Source: Fertoeibacter niger (GTDB lineage: Bacteria; Pseudomonadota; Alphaproteobacteria; Rhodobacterales; Rhodobacteraceae). From it: a stretch of DNA of 64,000 bases. Each line of letters opens with the position of its first letter. Position 1 is the first letter of the stretch. Below, piece by piece: positions 9,992 to 21,412 of the stretch. The position numbers and the translations under genes are program-made. The stretch lies in NCBI RefSeq assembly GCF_009380135.2, contig NZ_WHUT02000004.1, forward strand, positions 248,001 to 312,000. Reading direction: 5' to 3'. The notes below the pieces were generated by a model. The model ran no database searches, was not told where the DNA came from, and was given only the letters and a program-made list of their open reading frames with translations.

Positions 9992-10336
9992 GTGGCGAAA
10001 CCAGTGAGAATCGACAGCATCGACGAACCGTTCCCTACCCAGAAGGCGGCACTTGATCACTTTGAACGCATAAAGGATCGCTACCCAGCAGGTGCGCAGT
10101 TGCAGGGCGTAGACAAGACCCAAGTGAAAGCGGTCTATGAACAGTATTGCGCAGTAACAAATTGGGCGGTTCCTCCAAGCATCTCAGCATACTCCGTTGA
10201 TAACAAAGCCGAAGAGATTTCGCCGGGACAGTTTCGCACGCAAAAATGTTTTTGGTATCACTTGCCGGACGGAACCAAAGAAGATTTCAGCATCATCAAG
10301 GCGATTCAAAAGATCTCTCGTGCACAGAACGGTTAA
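9992..10336 (+). CDS. DCL family protein (DUF3223)
   Basis: A small protein of about 114 residues with the DCL/DUF3223 pattern: an N-terminal FPTQKAALDHFERIKDRYPA followed by a C-terminal CFWYHLPDGTKEDFSIIKAI. The same domain occurs at the C-terminus of plant RNA polymerase IV/V large subunits and in a plastid rRNA-processing protein; its bacterial role is unknown. GTG at 9992 follows GGAGGA by about 5 bases; an in-frame GTG at 9980 lies upstream of that site. It is on the opposite strand to the ribosomal genes, and its base composition is clearly more AT-rich, suggesting acquisition by transfer. Confidence 0.65.
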   Translation: MAKPVRIDSIDEPFPTQKAALDHFERIKDRYPAGAQLQGVDKTQVKAVYEQYCAVTNWAVPPSISAYSVDNKAEEISPGQFRTQKCFWYHLPDGTKEDFSIIKAIQKISRAQNG

Positions 10337-10354
10337 CTGCTTACAGGCTGACCC

Positions 10355-10978
10355 TCACACCCACCCATAGTTGAAACTCACTGAAATCCGCTCGTCCTCG
10401 GCCATGTTCATCGGCACTTCATGCCTCAGCCAGCTTTCCCACAGCAGCACCTCGCCCACGGCGGGTTGCACATAGACAAAGCTCTGCAGCTCCTGCCCCG
10501 CCTTTTTCGACCGCAGGGGGGCGTTCATCATCATGGGCAGGCGCGGGTCTTCCAGTTTCAGGGCGCTGGTCCCCTTGGGCATCGCCACATATGTCGTGCC
10601 GGAAATCACCGAATGCGGGTGGATGTGGCTGGCATGCATGCCACCCTCACCCAGGATGTTGATCCAGAGCGAGTCACATTTCAGTTTCCGGTCGCCCAGA
10701 TCGAAGCCCAGATCCTTGCAGAACGCGGCCACATGCTTGTCCAGCGCCTTTTCCAGCGCGCCAAAGATCGGAAAGCGCCAGGGCAGATCAGCCAGCGAGG
10801 AATAGGAGGTGTAGCCGGGATAGCCGTTCTTCTCGCACCACGCTTGCCCCGCCTCGTCATCCTCGGCAATCGCAAGGCAAGAGGAGTGCAGTTCGGCGTA
10901 GTCCACCGGCTTTTTCGCCAGTTCATTCAGGGTCGCACGGTAAAGCCGGGTGACAAACAGTGAGGAAATCTCGGCCAT
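10355..10978 (-). CDS. Putative 2OG-Fe(II) oxygenase, TIGR02466-like
   Basis: Probable 2-oxoglutarate/iron-dependent oxygenase of 207 residues. The visible double-stranded beta-helix signature is an INILGEGGMHASHIHPHSVI segment with SGTTYVAMPKG, then a late VGEVLLWESWLRHEV with the distal histidine and a strand ERISVSFNYGW near the C-terminus. The HxxxxH-type first motif and LRHEV supply likely iron ligands. ATG at 10978 has GGAG upstream; the frame is open to 11059, but that part overlaps the terminator. The gene lies directly behind rplP, past a hairpin terminator, so it would be expressed by read-through or a weak promoter. The substrate is unknown; a ribosomal protein is one possibility. 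Confidence 0.7.
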   Translation of the reverse strand: MAEISSLFVTRLYRATLNELAKKPVDYAELHSSCLAIAEDDEAGQAWCEKNGYPGYTSYSSLADLPWRFPIFGALEKALDKHVAAFCKDLGFDLGDRKLKCDSLWINILGEGGMHASHIHPHSVISGTTYVAMPKGTSALKLEDPRLPMMMNAPLRSKKAGQELQSFVYVQPAVGEVLLWESWLRHEVPMNMAEDERISVSFNYGWV

Positions 10979-11000
10979 GGCAGGCTCCAGCGGTTGAATA

Positions 11001-11031
11001 AGAAAGGCCCCCGCCGTCTCCGGCAGGGGCC
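11001..11031 (-). terminator. Terminator after rplP
   Basis: GGCCCCTGCC and GGCGGGGGCC pair over 10 bp (one G-U) with a 6-base loop, followed by TTTCTTATT on the minus strand. It would end the rpsL-to-rplP transcript ahead of the oxygenase gene. Confidence 0.7.
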
Positions 11032-11040
11032 CGATATCAG

Positions 11041-11064
11041 GTAGGGTGCGTGCTTGCACGCACC
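11041..11064. repeat. Single REP element, TGCGTG type
   Basis: GTAG head followed by the perfect palindrome GGTGCGTGCTTGCACGCACC, placed between the rplP stop and its terminator. It is the same family as the pairs at 639-700 and 26670-26724. Confidence 0.65.
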
Positions 11065-11068
11065 ATGC

Positions 11069-11482
11069 TTACCAGTCTTCGCGCACGACCACGCGGGTAG
11101 TGACCGGCAGTTTCATCGCGCCCAGGCGCAGGGCCTCACGCGCGATCACTTCGGACACGCCGTCGATCTCGAACATCATCCGGCCGGGTTTCACCTTGGC
11201 CGCCCAATAGTCGGTCGAGCCTTTGCCTTTACCCATCCGCACTTCGACCGGCTTGGCCGACACCGGCACATCCGGGAAAATGCGGATCCAGACACGGCCC
11301 TGACGCTTCATGTGGCGGGTGATCGCGCGGCGGGCCGCCTCGATCTGCCGCGCGGTCACACGCTCGGGCTCGGTGGCTTTCAGACCAAAGGTGCCGAAGT
11401 TCAACAGGAAGCCGCCCTTGGCCTCGCCGTGAATGCGCCCTTTGTGCTGTTTGCGGAACTTGGTCCGTTTCGGTTGCAGCAT
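11069..11482 (-). CDS. rplP: 50S ribosomal protein L16
   Basis: Large-subunit protein at the A-site/5S interface. The 137-residue product begins [19 protein letters not shown] and contains the conserved [21 protein letters not shown] and [17 protein letters not shown]. In E. coli an arginine of L16 is hydroxylated by a 2OG oxygenase (YcfD/RoxA), which makes the oxygenase gene just downstream notable. It lies 12 bases after rpsC. Confidence 0.98.
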   Translation of the reverse strand: MLQPKRTKFRKQHKGRIHGEAKGGFLLNFGTFGLKATEPERVTARQIEAARRAITRHMKRQGRVWIRIFPDVPVSAKPVEVRMGKGKGSTDYWAAKVKPGRMMFEIDGVSEVIAREALRLGAMKLPVTTRVVVREDW

Positions 11483-11494
11483 CTTTTCTCTCCC

Positions 11495-12211
11495 TTACGC
11501 GCGTTCGCGGTCGCGGCGCGGCGGGCGCGGTGCAGCGCCTTCCTGGGCCTCGGCGTGGCGGCGGTCATGCGCCTGCGGATCATGCTCAAGGATTTCGCCT
11601 TTGAAGATCCAGACCTTCACCCCGATGATCCCGTAAGGGGTCGTGGCTTCGCAGGTCGCATAGTCGATGTCGGCGCGCAGCGTGTGCAGCGGCACACGGC
11701 CTTCACGATACCACTCGGTCCGGGCAATCTCGGCACCGCCAAGGCGGCCACCGACGTTGACGCGGATACCCAGGGCACCGATGCGCATTGCATTCTGCAC
11801 GCCGCGCTTCATGGCGCGACGGAAGGACACGCGACGTTCCATCTGCTGCGCGATGGACTCGGCAACCAGCTGGGCGTCAAGCTCGGGCTTGCGGACTTCG
11901 ACGATGTTCAGGTGCAGTTCGGATTTGGTGAAGGCGGCCAGTTTCTTGCGCAGACCTTCGATGTCTGCGCCTTTCTTGCCGATGATCACGCCCGGACGTG
12001 CAGTGTGAATGGTCACACGGCATTTCTTGTGCGGACGTTCGATGATCACCTTGCTGATGCCGGCCTGCTTGCACTCTTCATGGATGAAGGCGCGCATTTT
12101 CAGGTCTTCAAGCAGCAGGTTGCCATAGTCTTTGGATTCAGCGAACCAGCGGCTGTCCCAGGTCCGGTTGACCTGAAGACGCATGCCGATCGGATTGACC
12201 TTCTGACCCAT
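11495..12211 (-). CDS. rpsC: 30S ribosomal protein S3
   Basis: Small-subunit head protein lining the mRNA entry channel, with a KH domain. The 238-residue product starts [20 protein letters not shown]. The KH motif [20 protein letters not shown] lies near residues 60-80, and the C-terminal [16 protein letters not shown] is conserved; a short basic tail follows. Its ATG overlaps the rplV stop by one base. Upstream open codons to 12334 are not part of the family. Confidence 0.98.
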   Translation of the reverse strand: MGQKVNPIGMRLQVNRTWDSRWFAESKDYGNLLLEDLKMRAFIHEECKQAGISKVIIERPHKKCRVTIHTARPGVIIGKKGADIEGLRKKLAAFTKSELHLNIVEVRKPELDAQLVAESIAQQMERRVSFRRAMKRGVQNAMRIGALGIRVNVGGRLGGAEIARTEWYREGRVPLHTLRADIDYATCEATTPYGIIGVKVWIFKGEILEHDPQAHDRRHAEAQEGAAPRPPRRDRERA

Positions 12212-12594
12212 TATGCAGTCTCCCCGGCTTTTTGACGGACCAGAATGGTCAGCTCGCTGAACGGTTTCATGATCTTGCCGAAACGGCCACGCGCCCGCGG
12301 ACGGCCACGCTTCATCACCAGGTTCTTGCCGCAATAAGCTTCGGCCACCACCAGTTCATCGACGTCGAGACCATGGTTGTTCTCGGCATTCGCAATCGCC
12401 GATTGCAGGCACTTGCGCACGTCGCCCGCGATCCGCTTGTTCGAGAAGGTGAGGTCGGCCAAAGCCTTGTCCACCTTCTTGCCGCGGATCAGGCCAGCCA
12501 CCAGGTTCAGTTTCTGCGGCGAGGTGCGAAGCATCTTGGATTTCGCCATCGCTTCGTTTTCAGCCACGCGGCGCGGGTTCTTTTCCTTGCCCAT
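12211..12594 (-). CDS. rplV: 50S ribosomal protein L22
   Basis: Large-subunit protein whose extended loop lines the exit tunnel at the macrolide site. The 127-residue product begins [20 protein letters not shown] and has [21 protein letters not shown] and the tunnel loop [20 protein letters not shown]. It lies 3 bases after rpsS. Confidence 0.98.
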   Translation of the reverse strand: MGKEKNPRRVAENEAMAKSKMLRTSPQKLNLVAGLIRGKKVDKALADLTFSNKRIAGDVRKCLQSAIANAENNHGLDVDELVVAEAYCGKNLVMKRGRPRARGRFGKIMKPFSELTILVRQKAGETA

Positions 12595-12597
12595 CGC

Positions 12598-12876
12598 TTA
12601 CTTCCTCTTCGCTTTCTTGTCGGCGGCGTGACCGTAATAGGTCCGCGTCGGCGAATATTCACCGAACTTCTGGCCGATCATCTCTTCAGTCACCGCAACC
12701 GGAATGTGCTTCTTGCCGTTGTAGACCCCGAAGGTCAGACCAACGAATTGCGGCAGGATGGTGGAGCGGCGCGACCAGATCTTGATCACTTCGCTCTTGC
12801 CCGATTCTTTCGATTTTTCGGCCTTTTTCAGGACGTAGGCATCGACGAACGGGCCTTTCCAAACAGAACGTGCCAT
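12598..12876 (-). CDS. rpsS: 30S ribosomal protein S19
   Basis: Small-subunit head protein contacting S13 and the large subunit. The 92-residue product starts [20 protein letters not shown] and has the signature [20 protein letters not shown]. It lies 3 bases after rplB. Confidence 0.98.
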   Translation of the reverse strand: MARSVWKGPFVDAYVLKKAEKSKESGKSEVIKIWSRRSTILPQFVGLTFGVYNGKKHIPVAVTEEMIGQKFGEYSPTRTYYGHAADKKAKRK

Positions 12877-12879
12877 GGA

Positions 12880-13719
12880 TCAGCGGCCCTTTTTCTTCGC
12901 GTGACGCGACCGGACAATCAGGCTGTCCGAAGCTTTTGCCTTGCGGGTCTTGTTCCCCTTGGTGCCTTTGCCCCACGGAGTGACCGGGTGACGGCCGCCC
13001 GAGGTGCGGCCTTCGCCGCCGCCGTGCGGGTGGTCGATCGGGTTCATCGCGACACCGCGCACCGTCGGGCGGATGCCCTTGTGGCGCATGCGGCCGGCCT
13101 TGCCGAAGTTCTGGTTCGAATGGTCGGCGTTCGACACCGCGCCCACCGTCGCCATGCACTCTTGCCGCACCATGCGCAGTTCGCCCGACGACAGGCGGAT
13201 CTGTGCATAGCCGCCGTCACGGCCAACGAACTGGGCATAGGTGCCGGCAGCGCGAGCGATCTGCCCGCCCTTGCCCGGCTTCATTTCCACGTTGTGCACG
13301 ATCGTGCCGATCGGCATGCCCGAGAACGGCATCGCGTTGCCCGGCTTCACGTCGGTCTTGGCGCCAGCGATCACGCTGTCGCCCACGGCCAGACGCTGCG
13401 GGGCAAGGATATAGGCCAACTCGCCATCGGCATATTTGACCAGAGCGATAAAGGCGGTGCGGTTGGGGTCGTATTCGATCCGCTCAACCACGGCTGCCAT
13501 GTCGAATTTCGTGCGCTTGAAATCGACGATGCGGTAAAGGCGCTTTGCCCCACCGCCCTTGTGCCACATCGTGATCCGTCCGGTATTGTTCCGTCCGCCA
13601 GTCTTGGTCAAACCCTCGGTGAGGGCTTTGACCGGGCGGCCTTTCCAAAGCTCCGAACGGTCGATCAGAACCAACCCGCGTTGGCCAGGCGTCGTCGGCT
13701 TATACGACTTGAGTGCCAT
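12880..13719 (-). CDS. rplB: 50S ribosomal protein L2
   Basis: Core large-subunit protein required for subunit association and near the peptidyl-transferase centre. The 279-residue product begins [20 protein letters not shown] and has the highly conserved [20 protein letters not shown] loop with its histidine near residue 229. A 120-base spacer carrying a full terminator-like hairpin separates it from rplW. Confidence 0.98.
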   Translation of the reverse strand: MALKSYKPTTPGQRGLVLIDRSELWKGRPVKALTEGLTKTGGRNNTGRITMWHKGGGAKRLYRIVDFKRTKFDMAAVVERIEYDPNRTAFIALVKYADGELAYILAPQRLAVGDSVIAGAKTDVKPGNAMPFSGMPIGTIVHNVEMKPGKGGQIARAAGTYAQFVGRDGGYAQIRLSSGELRMVRQECMATVGAVSNADHSNQNFGKAGRMRHKGIRPTVRGVAMNPIDHPHGGGEGRTSGGRHPVTPWGKGTKGNKTRKAKASDSLIVRSRHAKKKGR

Positions 13720-13788
13720 GCTTTCTGTCTTCCGTCAGCTTGAGGACCATGAGAGGTCCGGTGAAGGGCTCCGAAGATCCCCGAGTTC

Positions 13789-13822
13789 AAAAAATCCACG
13801 GCCCCGGAAACCCGGGGCCGTG
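13789..13822 (-). terminator. Terminator-like hairpin between rplW and rplB
   Basis: A perfect 11-bp stem (CACGGCCCCGG with CCGGGGCCGTG, loop GTTT) is followed two bases later by six T residues on the minus strand. It has all features of a Rho-independent terminator but lies inside the S10 gene set, so an attenuator is the natural reading. Confidence 0.75.
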
Positions 13823-13839
13823 AGATTCGTGGCCTTCTA

Positions 13840-14136
13840 TCAGAGGCCGGTGGACACGTCGATAGTGCTTCCCTCTTCGAGGGTCACATAGGCTTTCTTC
13901 TTGTCGGAACGCACGCCGGTGCGGCCCTTGAACTTTTTCACCTTGCCTTTGGTGATGGTGGTGTTGACCGCCTTCACCTTGACGCCAAAGACCGCCTCGA
14001 CGGCCTCCTTGATCATCGGCTTGGTGCTGTCCATCGCCACCTGGAAAACCACGGCGTTGGATTCAGAGGCCATCGTCGCCTTTTCGGTGATGATCGGCTT
14101 CTTGATGATGTCGTAATGTTCGGGTTTCACGGTCAT
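13840..14136 (-). CDS. rplW: 50S ribosomal protein L23
   Basis: Protein at the tunnel exit that docks trigger factor and SRP. The 98-residue product has [40 protein letters not shown] and [20 protein letters not shown]. Its ATG overlaps the rplD stop by four bases (ATGA), suggesting coupled translation. The terminator-like hairpin begins 17 bases after its stop codon. Confidence 0.97.
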   Translation of the reverse strand: MTVKPEHYDIIKKPIITEKATMASESNAVVFQVAMDSTKPMIKEAVEAVFGVKVKAVNTTITKGKVKKFKGRTGVRSDKKKAYVTLEEGSTIDVSTGL

Positions 14137-14753
14137 TTCAGACGCGCCTCCAAGGCTTCGACGCCCGCCCGCGTGATGATCAGGGTATCACGCTTGAGGA
14201 TGTCATACACATTCGCGCCCATCGACGGCAGCACATCGATACCGTCGATGTTGCGCGCGGCTTTGGCGAAATTCGCGTCAACCTCGGCACCGTCGATGAT
14301 CAGGACGCGCTTCCAGCCCAGCTCTTTGGCCACCTTGGCCAGCATGCCGGTCTTGGCTTCGGCCATAACGGCATTTTCCAACACGATCAGGTTGCCCGTG
14401 GTCGCCTTGGCCGACAGCGCATGCTTCAGACCCAGCGCCCGGAACTTCTTGGGCAGGTCATGGGCGTGGCTGCGCGGGGTCGGGCCCTTCACAACACCAC
14501 CGTGACGGAAGATCGGCGCTTTCTTGGAACCGTGACGTGCGCCGCCGGTGCCTTTCTGCTTGTAGATCTTCTTGGTGGAATAGGACACTTCGGCACGGGT
14601 CAGCGTCGAGTGGGTGCCAGCCTGGGCCTTCGCCCGCTGCCAGCGCACCACGCGGTGCAGGATGTCGGCGCGCGGGTCCAGCCCGAACAGCGCATCGTCG
14701 AGGTCTACCGAACCGGCCTTGCCGCCGTCCAGCGTGATGACATCAAGCTTCAT
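14133..14753 (-). CDS. rplD: 50S ribosomal protein L4
   Basis: Tunnel-lining protein; in enterobacteria it also represses its own operon by attenuation. The 206-residue product has [20 protein letters not shown] and [20 protein letters not shown], the conserved loop. It overlaps the end of rplC by 11 bases. Whether the downstream rplW-rplB hairpin is under L4 control cannot be told from sequence. Confidence 0.97.
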   Translation of the reverse strand: MKLDVITLDGGKAGSVDLDDALFGLDPRADILHRVVRWQRAKAQAGTHSTLTRAEVSYSTKKIYKQKGTGGARHGSKKAPIFRHGGVVKGPTPRSHAHDLPKKFRALGLKHALSAKATTGNLIVLENAVMAEAKTGMLAKVAKELGWKRVLIIDGAEVDANFAKAARNIDGIDVLPSMGANVYDILKRDTLIITRAGVEALEARLK

Positions 14754-15600
14754 TGGGTTTGTCCCCCTCGGTCACAGCCTCTTCTGCCGGGGTCGAGGCT
14801 TCCGCCGCAGCCATGGCCGCTTCTTCTGCCGCAATACGCTCGGCTTCCAGCGCCGCCAGACGTTCCGCTTCTTCTGCCGCTGCGGCCTGGGCCGCCGCTT
14901 CTGCCGCAGCTTTCGCCGCATTGGCCGCAGAACGCAGCGCCGCCGGACGGATCACGGTATCGGGAACCGGCTTTTTCACGGCATCCTTGATCGTGACCCA
15001 GCCACCGGCCGAACCGGGGACTGCGCCCTTGATCATGATCAGGCCACGGTCGCTGTCGGTCTTGACCACCTGCAGGTTCTGCGTGGTCACGCGGACGGCG
15101 CCCATGTGGCCAGCCATCTTCTTGCCCTTGAACACCTTGCCCGGATCCTGGCACTGGCCGGTCGAACCGTGCGAGCGGTGCGAGACCGACACACCGTGCG
15201 AAGCCCGCAGACCGCCAAAGTTGTGCCGCTTCATGGCACCCTGGAAGCCTTTACCGATCGACGTGCCGGCCACGTCCACATACTGACCCGCGAAGTAATG
15301 GTCAGCGGTGATTTCCTCGCCCACGCCGATCAGGCAATCGGGGGTCACGCGGAATTCCGCGATCTTCCGCTTCGGTTCCACATTCGCCTTGGCGAAGTGG
15401 CCACGCATGCCAGCGGTGGTGCGCTTGGCTTTCGCCAGGCCCGCGCCGAGCTGGACGGCGGTGTAGCCATCCTTGTCAGCGGTGCGCTGTGCGACAACCT
15501 GAAGCGCGTCAAGCTGAAGAACGGTCACAGGAACCTGCTTGCCGTCTTCCAGGAACAGCCGGGTCATGCCCAGCTTCTTTGCGATAACGCCAGAGCGCAT
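14743..15600 (-). CDS. rplC: 50S ribosomal protein L3 with long Ala/Glu tail
   Basis: Core large-subunit assembly protein. The L3 fold begins [20 protein letters not shown] and includes the signature [20 protein letters not shown]. After about residue 225 a low-complexity tail rich in Ala and Glu continues to residue 285; it is absent in E. coli L3 (209 residues). It is charged, likely helical and surface exposed. ATG at 15600 is preferred over one 9 bases upstream, because G-rich sequence lies at a suitable distance. The start region overlaps the rpsJ end closely. Confidence 0.96.
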   Translation of the reverse strand: MRSGVIAKKLGMTRLFLEDGKQVPVTVLQLDALQVVAQRTADKDGYTAVQLGAGLAKAKRTTAGMRGHFAKANVEPKRKIAEFRVTPDCLIGVGEEITADHYFAGQYVDVAGTSIGKGFQGAMKRHNFGGLRASHGVSVSHRSHGSTGQCQDPGKVFKGKKMAGHMGAVRVTTQNLQVVKTDSDRGLIMIKGAVPGSAGGWVTIKDAVKKPVPDTVIRPAALRSAANAAKAAAEAAAQAAAAEEAERLAALEAERIAAEEAAMAAAEASTPAEEAVTEGDKPNEA

Positions 15601-15605
15601 AATGA

Positions 15606-15920
15606 TCATGCCCCCGCCAGTTTGATTTCGACATCCACGCCGGCCGCGAGGTCGAGCTTCATCAGCGCGTCAACGGTCTGGGGGGTCGGATCAATGATGT
15701 CGAGCAAACGCTTGTGCGTGCGGATTTCCCACTGGTCGCGCGACTTCTTGTCGATGTGCGGACCACGCAGAACCGTGAATTTCTCGATCTTGTTCGGCAG
15801 CGGGATCGGGCCGCGCACTTGCGCGCCGGTCCGCTTGGCCGTGTTTACGATTTCCAGCGTGCTGGCGTCCAGCACACGGTAATCGAAGGCTTTCAGCCTG
15901 ATACGGATGGTTTGTTGCAT
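15606..15920 (-). CDS. rpsJ: 30S ribosomal protein S10
   Basis: Small-subunit head protein that also binds NusB in antitermination. The 104-residue product has [20 protein letters not shown] and the signature [20 protein letters not shown]. It is the first gene of the S10 set; the 72-base gap from tuf shows no obvious promoter, so it is probably read from rpsL. Confidence 0.98.
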   Translation of the reverse strand: MQQTIRIRLKAFDYRVLDASTLEIVNTAKRTGAQVRGPIPLPNKIEKFTVLRGPHIDKKSRDQWEIRTHKRLLDIIDPTPQTVDALMKLDLAAGVDVEIKLAGA

Positions 15921-15992
15921 GTCAGTGCCCTCGGGCTTGGCGGGAAGCGGGGGGCGAAGACCGCCCTCCGCCCCTCTTCCAAAGTGAAGTAT

Positions 15993-17168
<1,176 letters not shown>

Positions 17169-17195
17169 GATGGCCTCCTGTTTTCGTTCGAATGC

Positions 17196-17245
17196 GGCGG
17201 GGTAAACCCCGCCCTACTAGCTGGTAGGGCGGGGTGCACCCCGCC
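17196..17245. repeat. Inverted REP pair, CGGGGT type
   Basis: Two 22-base units face each other: GTAG heads at 17214-17217 (inverted) and 17224-17227 (direct) flank TAGCTG. Each head is followed by an 8-bp stem GGCGGGGT/ACCCCGCC with a two-base loop. The architecture equals that of the TGCGTG-type pairs, but the stem sequence differs. It fills the fusA-tuf spacer. Confidence 0.7.
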
Positions 17246-17252
17246 ACACCGG

Positions 17253-19376
<2,124 letters not shown>

Positions 19377-19399
19377 TGGGGTGCCTCAGGCTAAGTGGA

Positions 19400-19870
19400 T
19401 TACCAGCGGTAATGGCTGAACGCTTTGTTCGCGTCGGCCATCTTGTGGGTGTCTTCGCGCTTTTTCACGGCGGTGCCACGGTTGTTGCAGGCATCCGAAA
19501 GTTCGGCGGCCAGACGCTCTTCCATGGTGTTTTCATTGCGCTTGCGAGCAGCGATGATCAGCCAGCGGATCGCCAGCGCCTCGCGGCGCTCGGTGCGCAC
19601 TTCGACCGGAACCTGATAGGTGGCCCCGCCGACGCGGCGCGAACGCACCTCGACCGACGGCTTCACATTGTCCAGCGCCTCGTGGAACGCTTCGATCGGC
19701 TCGCGCTTCAGGCGGGTCTGCACCCGCTCCAGCGCGTTGTATACGATGGATTCGGCGACAGATTTCTTGCCGTCGATCATCAGGTTGTTCATGAATTTGG
19801 TCAGAACCGTATCGCCATATTTGGCGTCCGGCAGAATTTCGCGCTTCTCGGCGGCGTGACGACGGGACAT
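19400..19870 (-). CDS. rpsG: 30S ribosomal protein S7
   Basis: Primary 16S rRNA binder nucleating the head domain. The 156-residue product begins [20 protein letters not shown] and has the signature [20 protein letters not shown] and [20 protein letters not shown]. It lies 11 bases after rpsL. Confidence 0.98.
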   Translation of the reverse strand: MSRRHAAEKREILPDAKYGDTVLTKFMNNLMIDGKKSVAESIVYNALERVQTRLKREPIEAFHEALDNVKPSVEVRSRRVGGATYQVPVEVRTERREALAIRWLIIAARKRNENTMEERLAAELSDACNNRGTAVKKREDTHKMADANKAFSHYRW

Positions 19871-19881
19871 CTGTTACTTCC

Positions 19882-20253
19882 TCACTTCGGACGCTTGGCG
19901 CCGTATTTCGAACGACGCTGACGACGGTCTTTGACACCCTGGGTATCGAGAACACCGCGCAGGATGTGGTAGCGCACGCCGGGAAGGTCTTTGATACGGC
20001 CGCCACGGATCAGGACGACCGAGTGTTCCTGAAGGTTGTGCTTTTCGCCGGGGATATAGCAGATGACCTCAAAGCTGTTGGTCAGACGCACCTTTGCGAC
20101 TTTCCGCATGGCCGAGTTCGGCTTTTTCGGCGTCGTCGTATAGACGCGCGTGCAGACACCGCGTTTCTGCGGGCAGGATTCCAAGTGCTGGGACTTGGAT
20201 TTTCTTACGTTAGGCTCCCGCGGTTTGCGGATGAGCTGTTGGATCGTCGGCAT
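19882..20253 (-). CDS. rpsL: 30S ribosomal protein S12
   Basis: Decoding-centre protein. The 123-residue product has [20 protein letters not shown], with the lysine that is changed in streptomycin-resistant mutants intact, and [20 protein letters not shown], also wild type and containing the aspartate often methylthiolated. It is first in the str-S10 transcript, behind a consensus-like promoter and a leader of about 220 bases. Confidence 0.98.
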   Translation of the reverse strand: MPTIQQLIRKPREPNVRKSKSQHLESCPQKRGVCTRVYTTTPKKPNSAMRKVAKVRLTNSFEVICYIPGEKHNLQEHSVVLIRGGRIKDLPGVRYHILRGVLDTQGVKDRRQRRSKYGAKRPK

Positions 20254-20358
20254 TCACGTACCCCGTGTAGCAACCCGTTTCATTTACGCCTGCCCGGATC
20301 CGGTCGGGGGGCGCCGTTAAATGACATTCCGTTTGCACAAAATGCCAAAACCGCATGC

Positions 20359-20375
20359 GTCCCCTTCGCGGGGAC
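20359..20375 (-). other. Hairpin in the rpsL leader
   Basis: GTCCCC and GGGGAC form a 6-bp stem with a 5-base loop in the middle of the leader, extendable by G-C pairs. It is a possible site for translational feedback; no other structure is clear in 20254-20470. Confidence 0.35.
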
Positions 20376-20478
20376 GACGCGGTGGAATTCCAGAGGATCG
20401 GGGCTTTGGGCCCGGATCATGACCACTTCAGTTTCATAGCTCCCGGCTGCCGGACGGACCCGCAGCTCAGGTAGGCGG

Positions 20479-20507
20479 CGTATAGGGGGAGTCGCGGGGG
20501 TTGTCAA
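20479..20507 (-). promoter_or_regulatory. Sigma70-type promoter for rpsL-rpsG-fusA-tuf-S10 genes
   Basis: On the minus strand a perfect TTGACA (20502-20507) is followed after 17 bases by TATACG (20479-20484). It lies just downstream of the EamA gene stop codon. The -10 region and following CGCC match the rpmC promoter. Confidence 0.8.
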
Positions 20508-20524
20508 CAGCACCTATGGGGCTG

Positions 20525-21403
20525 TCAGCGTGCCGCGCGGGCCAGTTTCGCCTCGCGGTAAAAGGTGAAAATGCCGGTCGCCACCACGATCACCGCACCC
20601 ACGACCGTCCACAGATCGGGCAGGCTGTCAAACACCAGCCAACCCAGGAAAATCGCCCACAAAAGCGCGGTATAGCGAAAAGGTGCGACAAAACTGATGT
20701 CGCCCACCCGCATCACCATGACCGAGAACATATAGCCAAATATCAGCGCCCCCGATGCCGCCAGAACCATGCCCCATTCCGCCACTGTCACCGTCTGCCA
20801 GCCTTGGAACGCGGCGCCGATCAGCCCCATCACCGTGACAGCCATGGCGGCATAGATGGCCACCGTCACCGATTGCACATCGCGCGACAGTTCGCGCGTG
20901 ACAAGATCACGCACCACCACGCAAGCGACCGAGGCCAGCCCCATCAGCGACCAGCCGTTGAACCCTTCGGCCCCCGGCCGCACGATCAGCAGAACCCCGC
21001 CAAAGCCGATGGCAATCGCCAGCATCCGCCGCCATCCCACCCTTTCGCGCAGGATCACCGCCGCCGCCAGTGTCACGGCCAGTGGCAGCGATTGCAGGAT
21101 GGCCGACAGGTTCGCCAGCGGCAGATGCACCAGCGCCGCCAGAAACAGCGCCGTGCCCCCCACCTCGGCCAGTGACCGCACGGCCACCACCACCCTGTCA
21201 CGCCCGCGCAGGCCAAGGCGCAGATTGCCCAGCATCAGCCCCAGCACCACCAGCAGCGGCAAGACCATAGCCCCCCGCAGCGTGATCGCCTGAAACAGCG
21301 GCATCGTCTGCGTCGCCACCTTCATCGCGGTGTCGTTCAGGGTAAAGGCCGCCATGGCCACATTCATGTAAAGCGCACCGCGCATGTTGTCCGAGAGGGC
21401 CAT
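20525..21403 (-). CDS. EamA/DMT family transporter
   Basis: Inner-membrane permease of the drug/metabolite transporter family; the substrate cannot be predicted. The 292-residue product has about ten hydrophobic segments in two EamA repeats, the first ending near LAEVGGTALFLAALVHLPLA and the second near PFRYTALLWAIFLGWLVFDS. It begins MALSDNMRGALYMNVAMAAF. It is 9 bases behind the glycosyltransferase gene, so the two form a small operon wedged between rpoC and rpsL. Confidence 0.85.
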   Translation of the reverse strand: MALSDNMRGALYMNVAMAAFTLNDTAMKVATQTMPLFQAITLRGAMVLPLLVVLGLMLGNLRLGLRGRDRVVVAVRSLAEVGGTALFLAALVHLPLANLSAILQSLPLAVTLAAAVILRERVGWRRMLAIAIGFGGVLLIVRPGAEGFNGWSLMGLASVACVVVRDLVTRELSRDVQSVTVAIYAAMAVTVMGLIGAAFQGWQTVTVAEWGMVLAASGALIFGYMFSVMVMRVGDISFVAPFRYTALLWAIFLGWLVFDSLPDLWTVVGAVIVVATGIFTFYREAKLARAAR

Positions 21404-21412
21404 TCCGGTTCC

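Noticed and set aside
12232-13743. 503-codon plus-strand open frame
   Set aside because: Antisense to rplV, rpsS and rplB, which are certain.
13744-13759. GGACC/GGTCC foldback before rplB
   Set aside because: Five base pairs only, next to the much stronger hairpin at 13797-13822; not listed separately.
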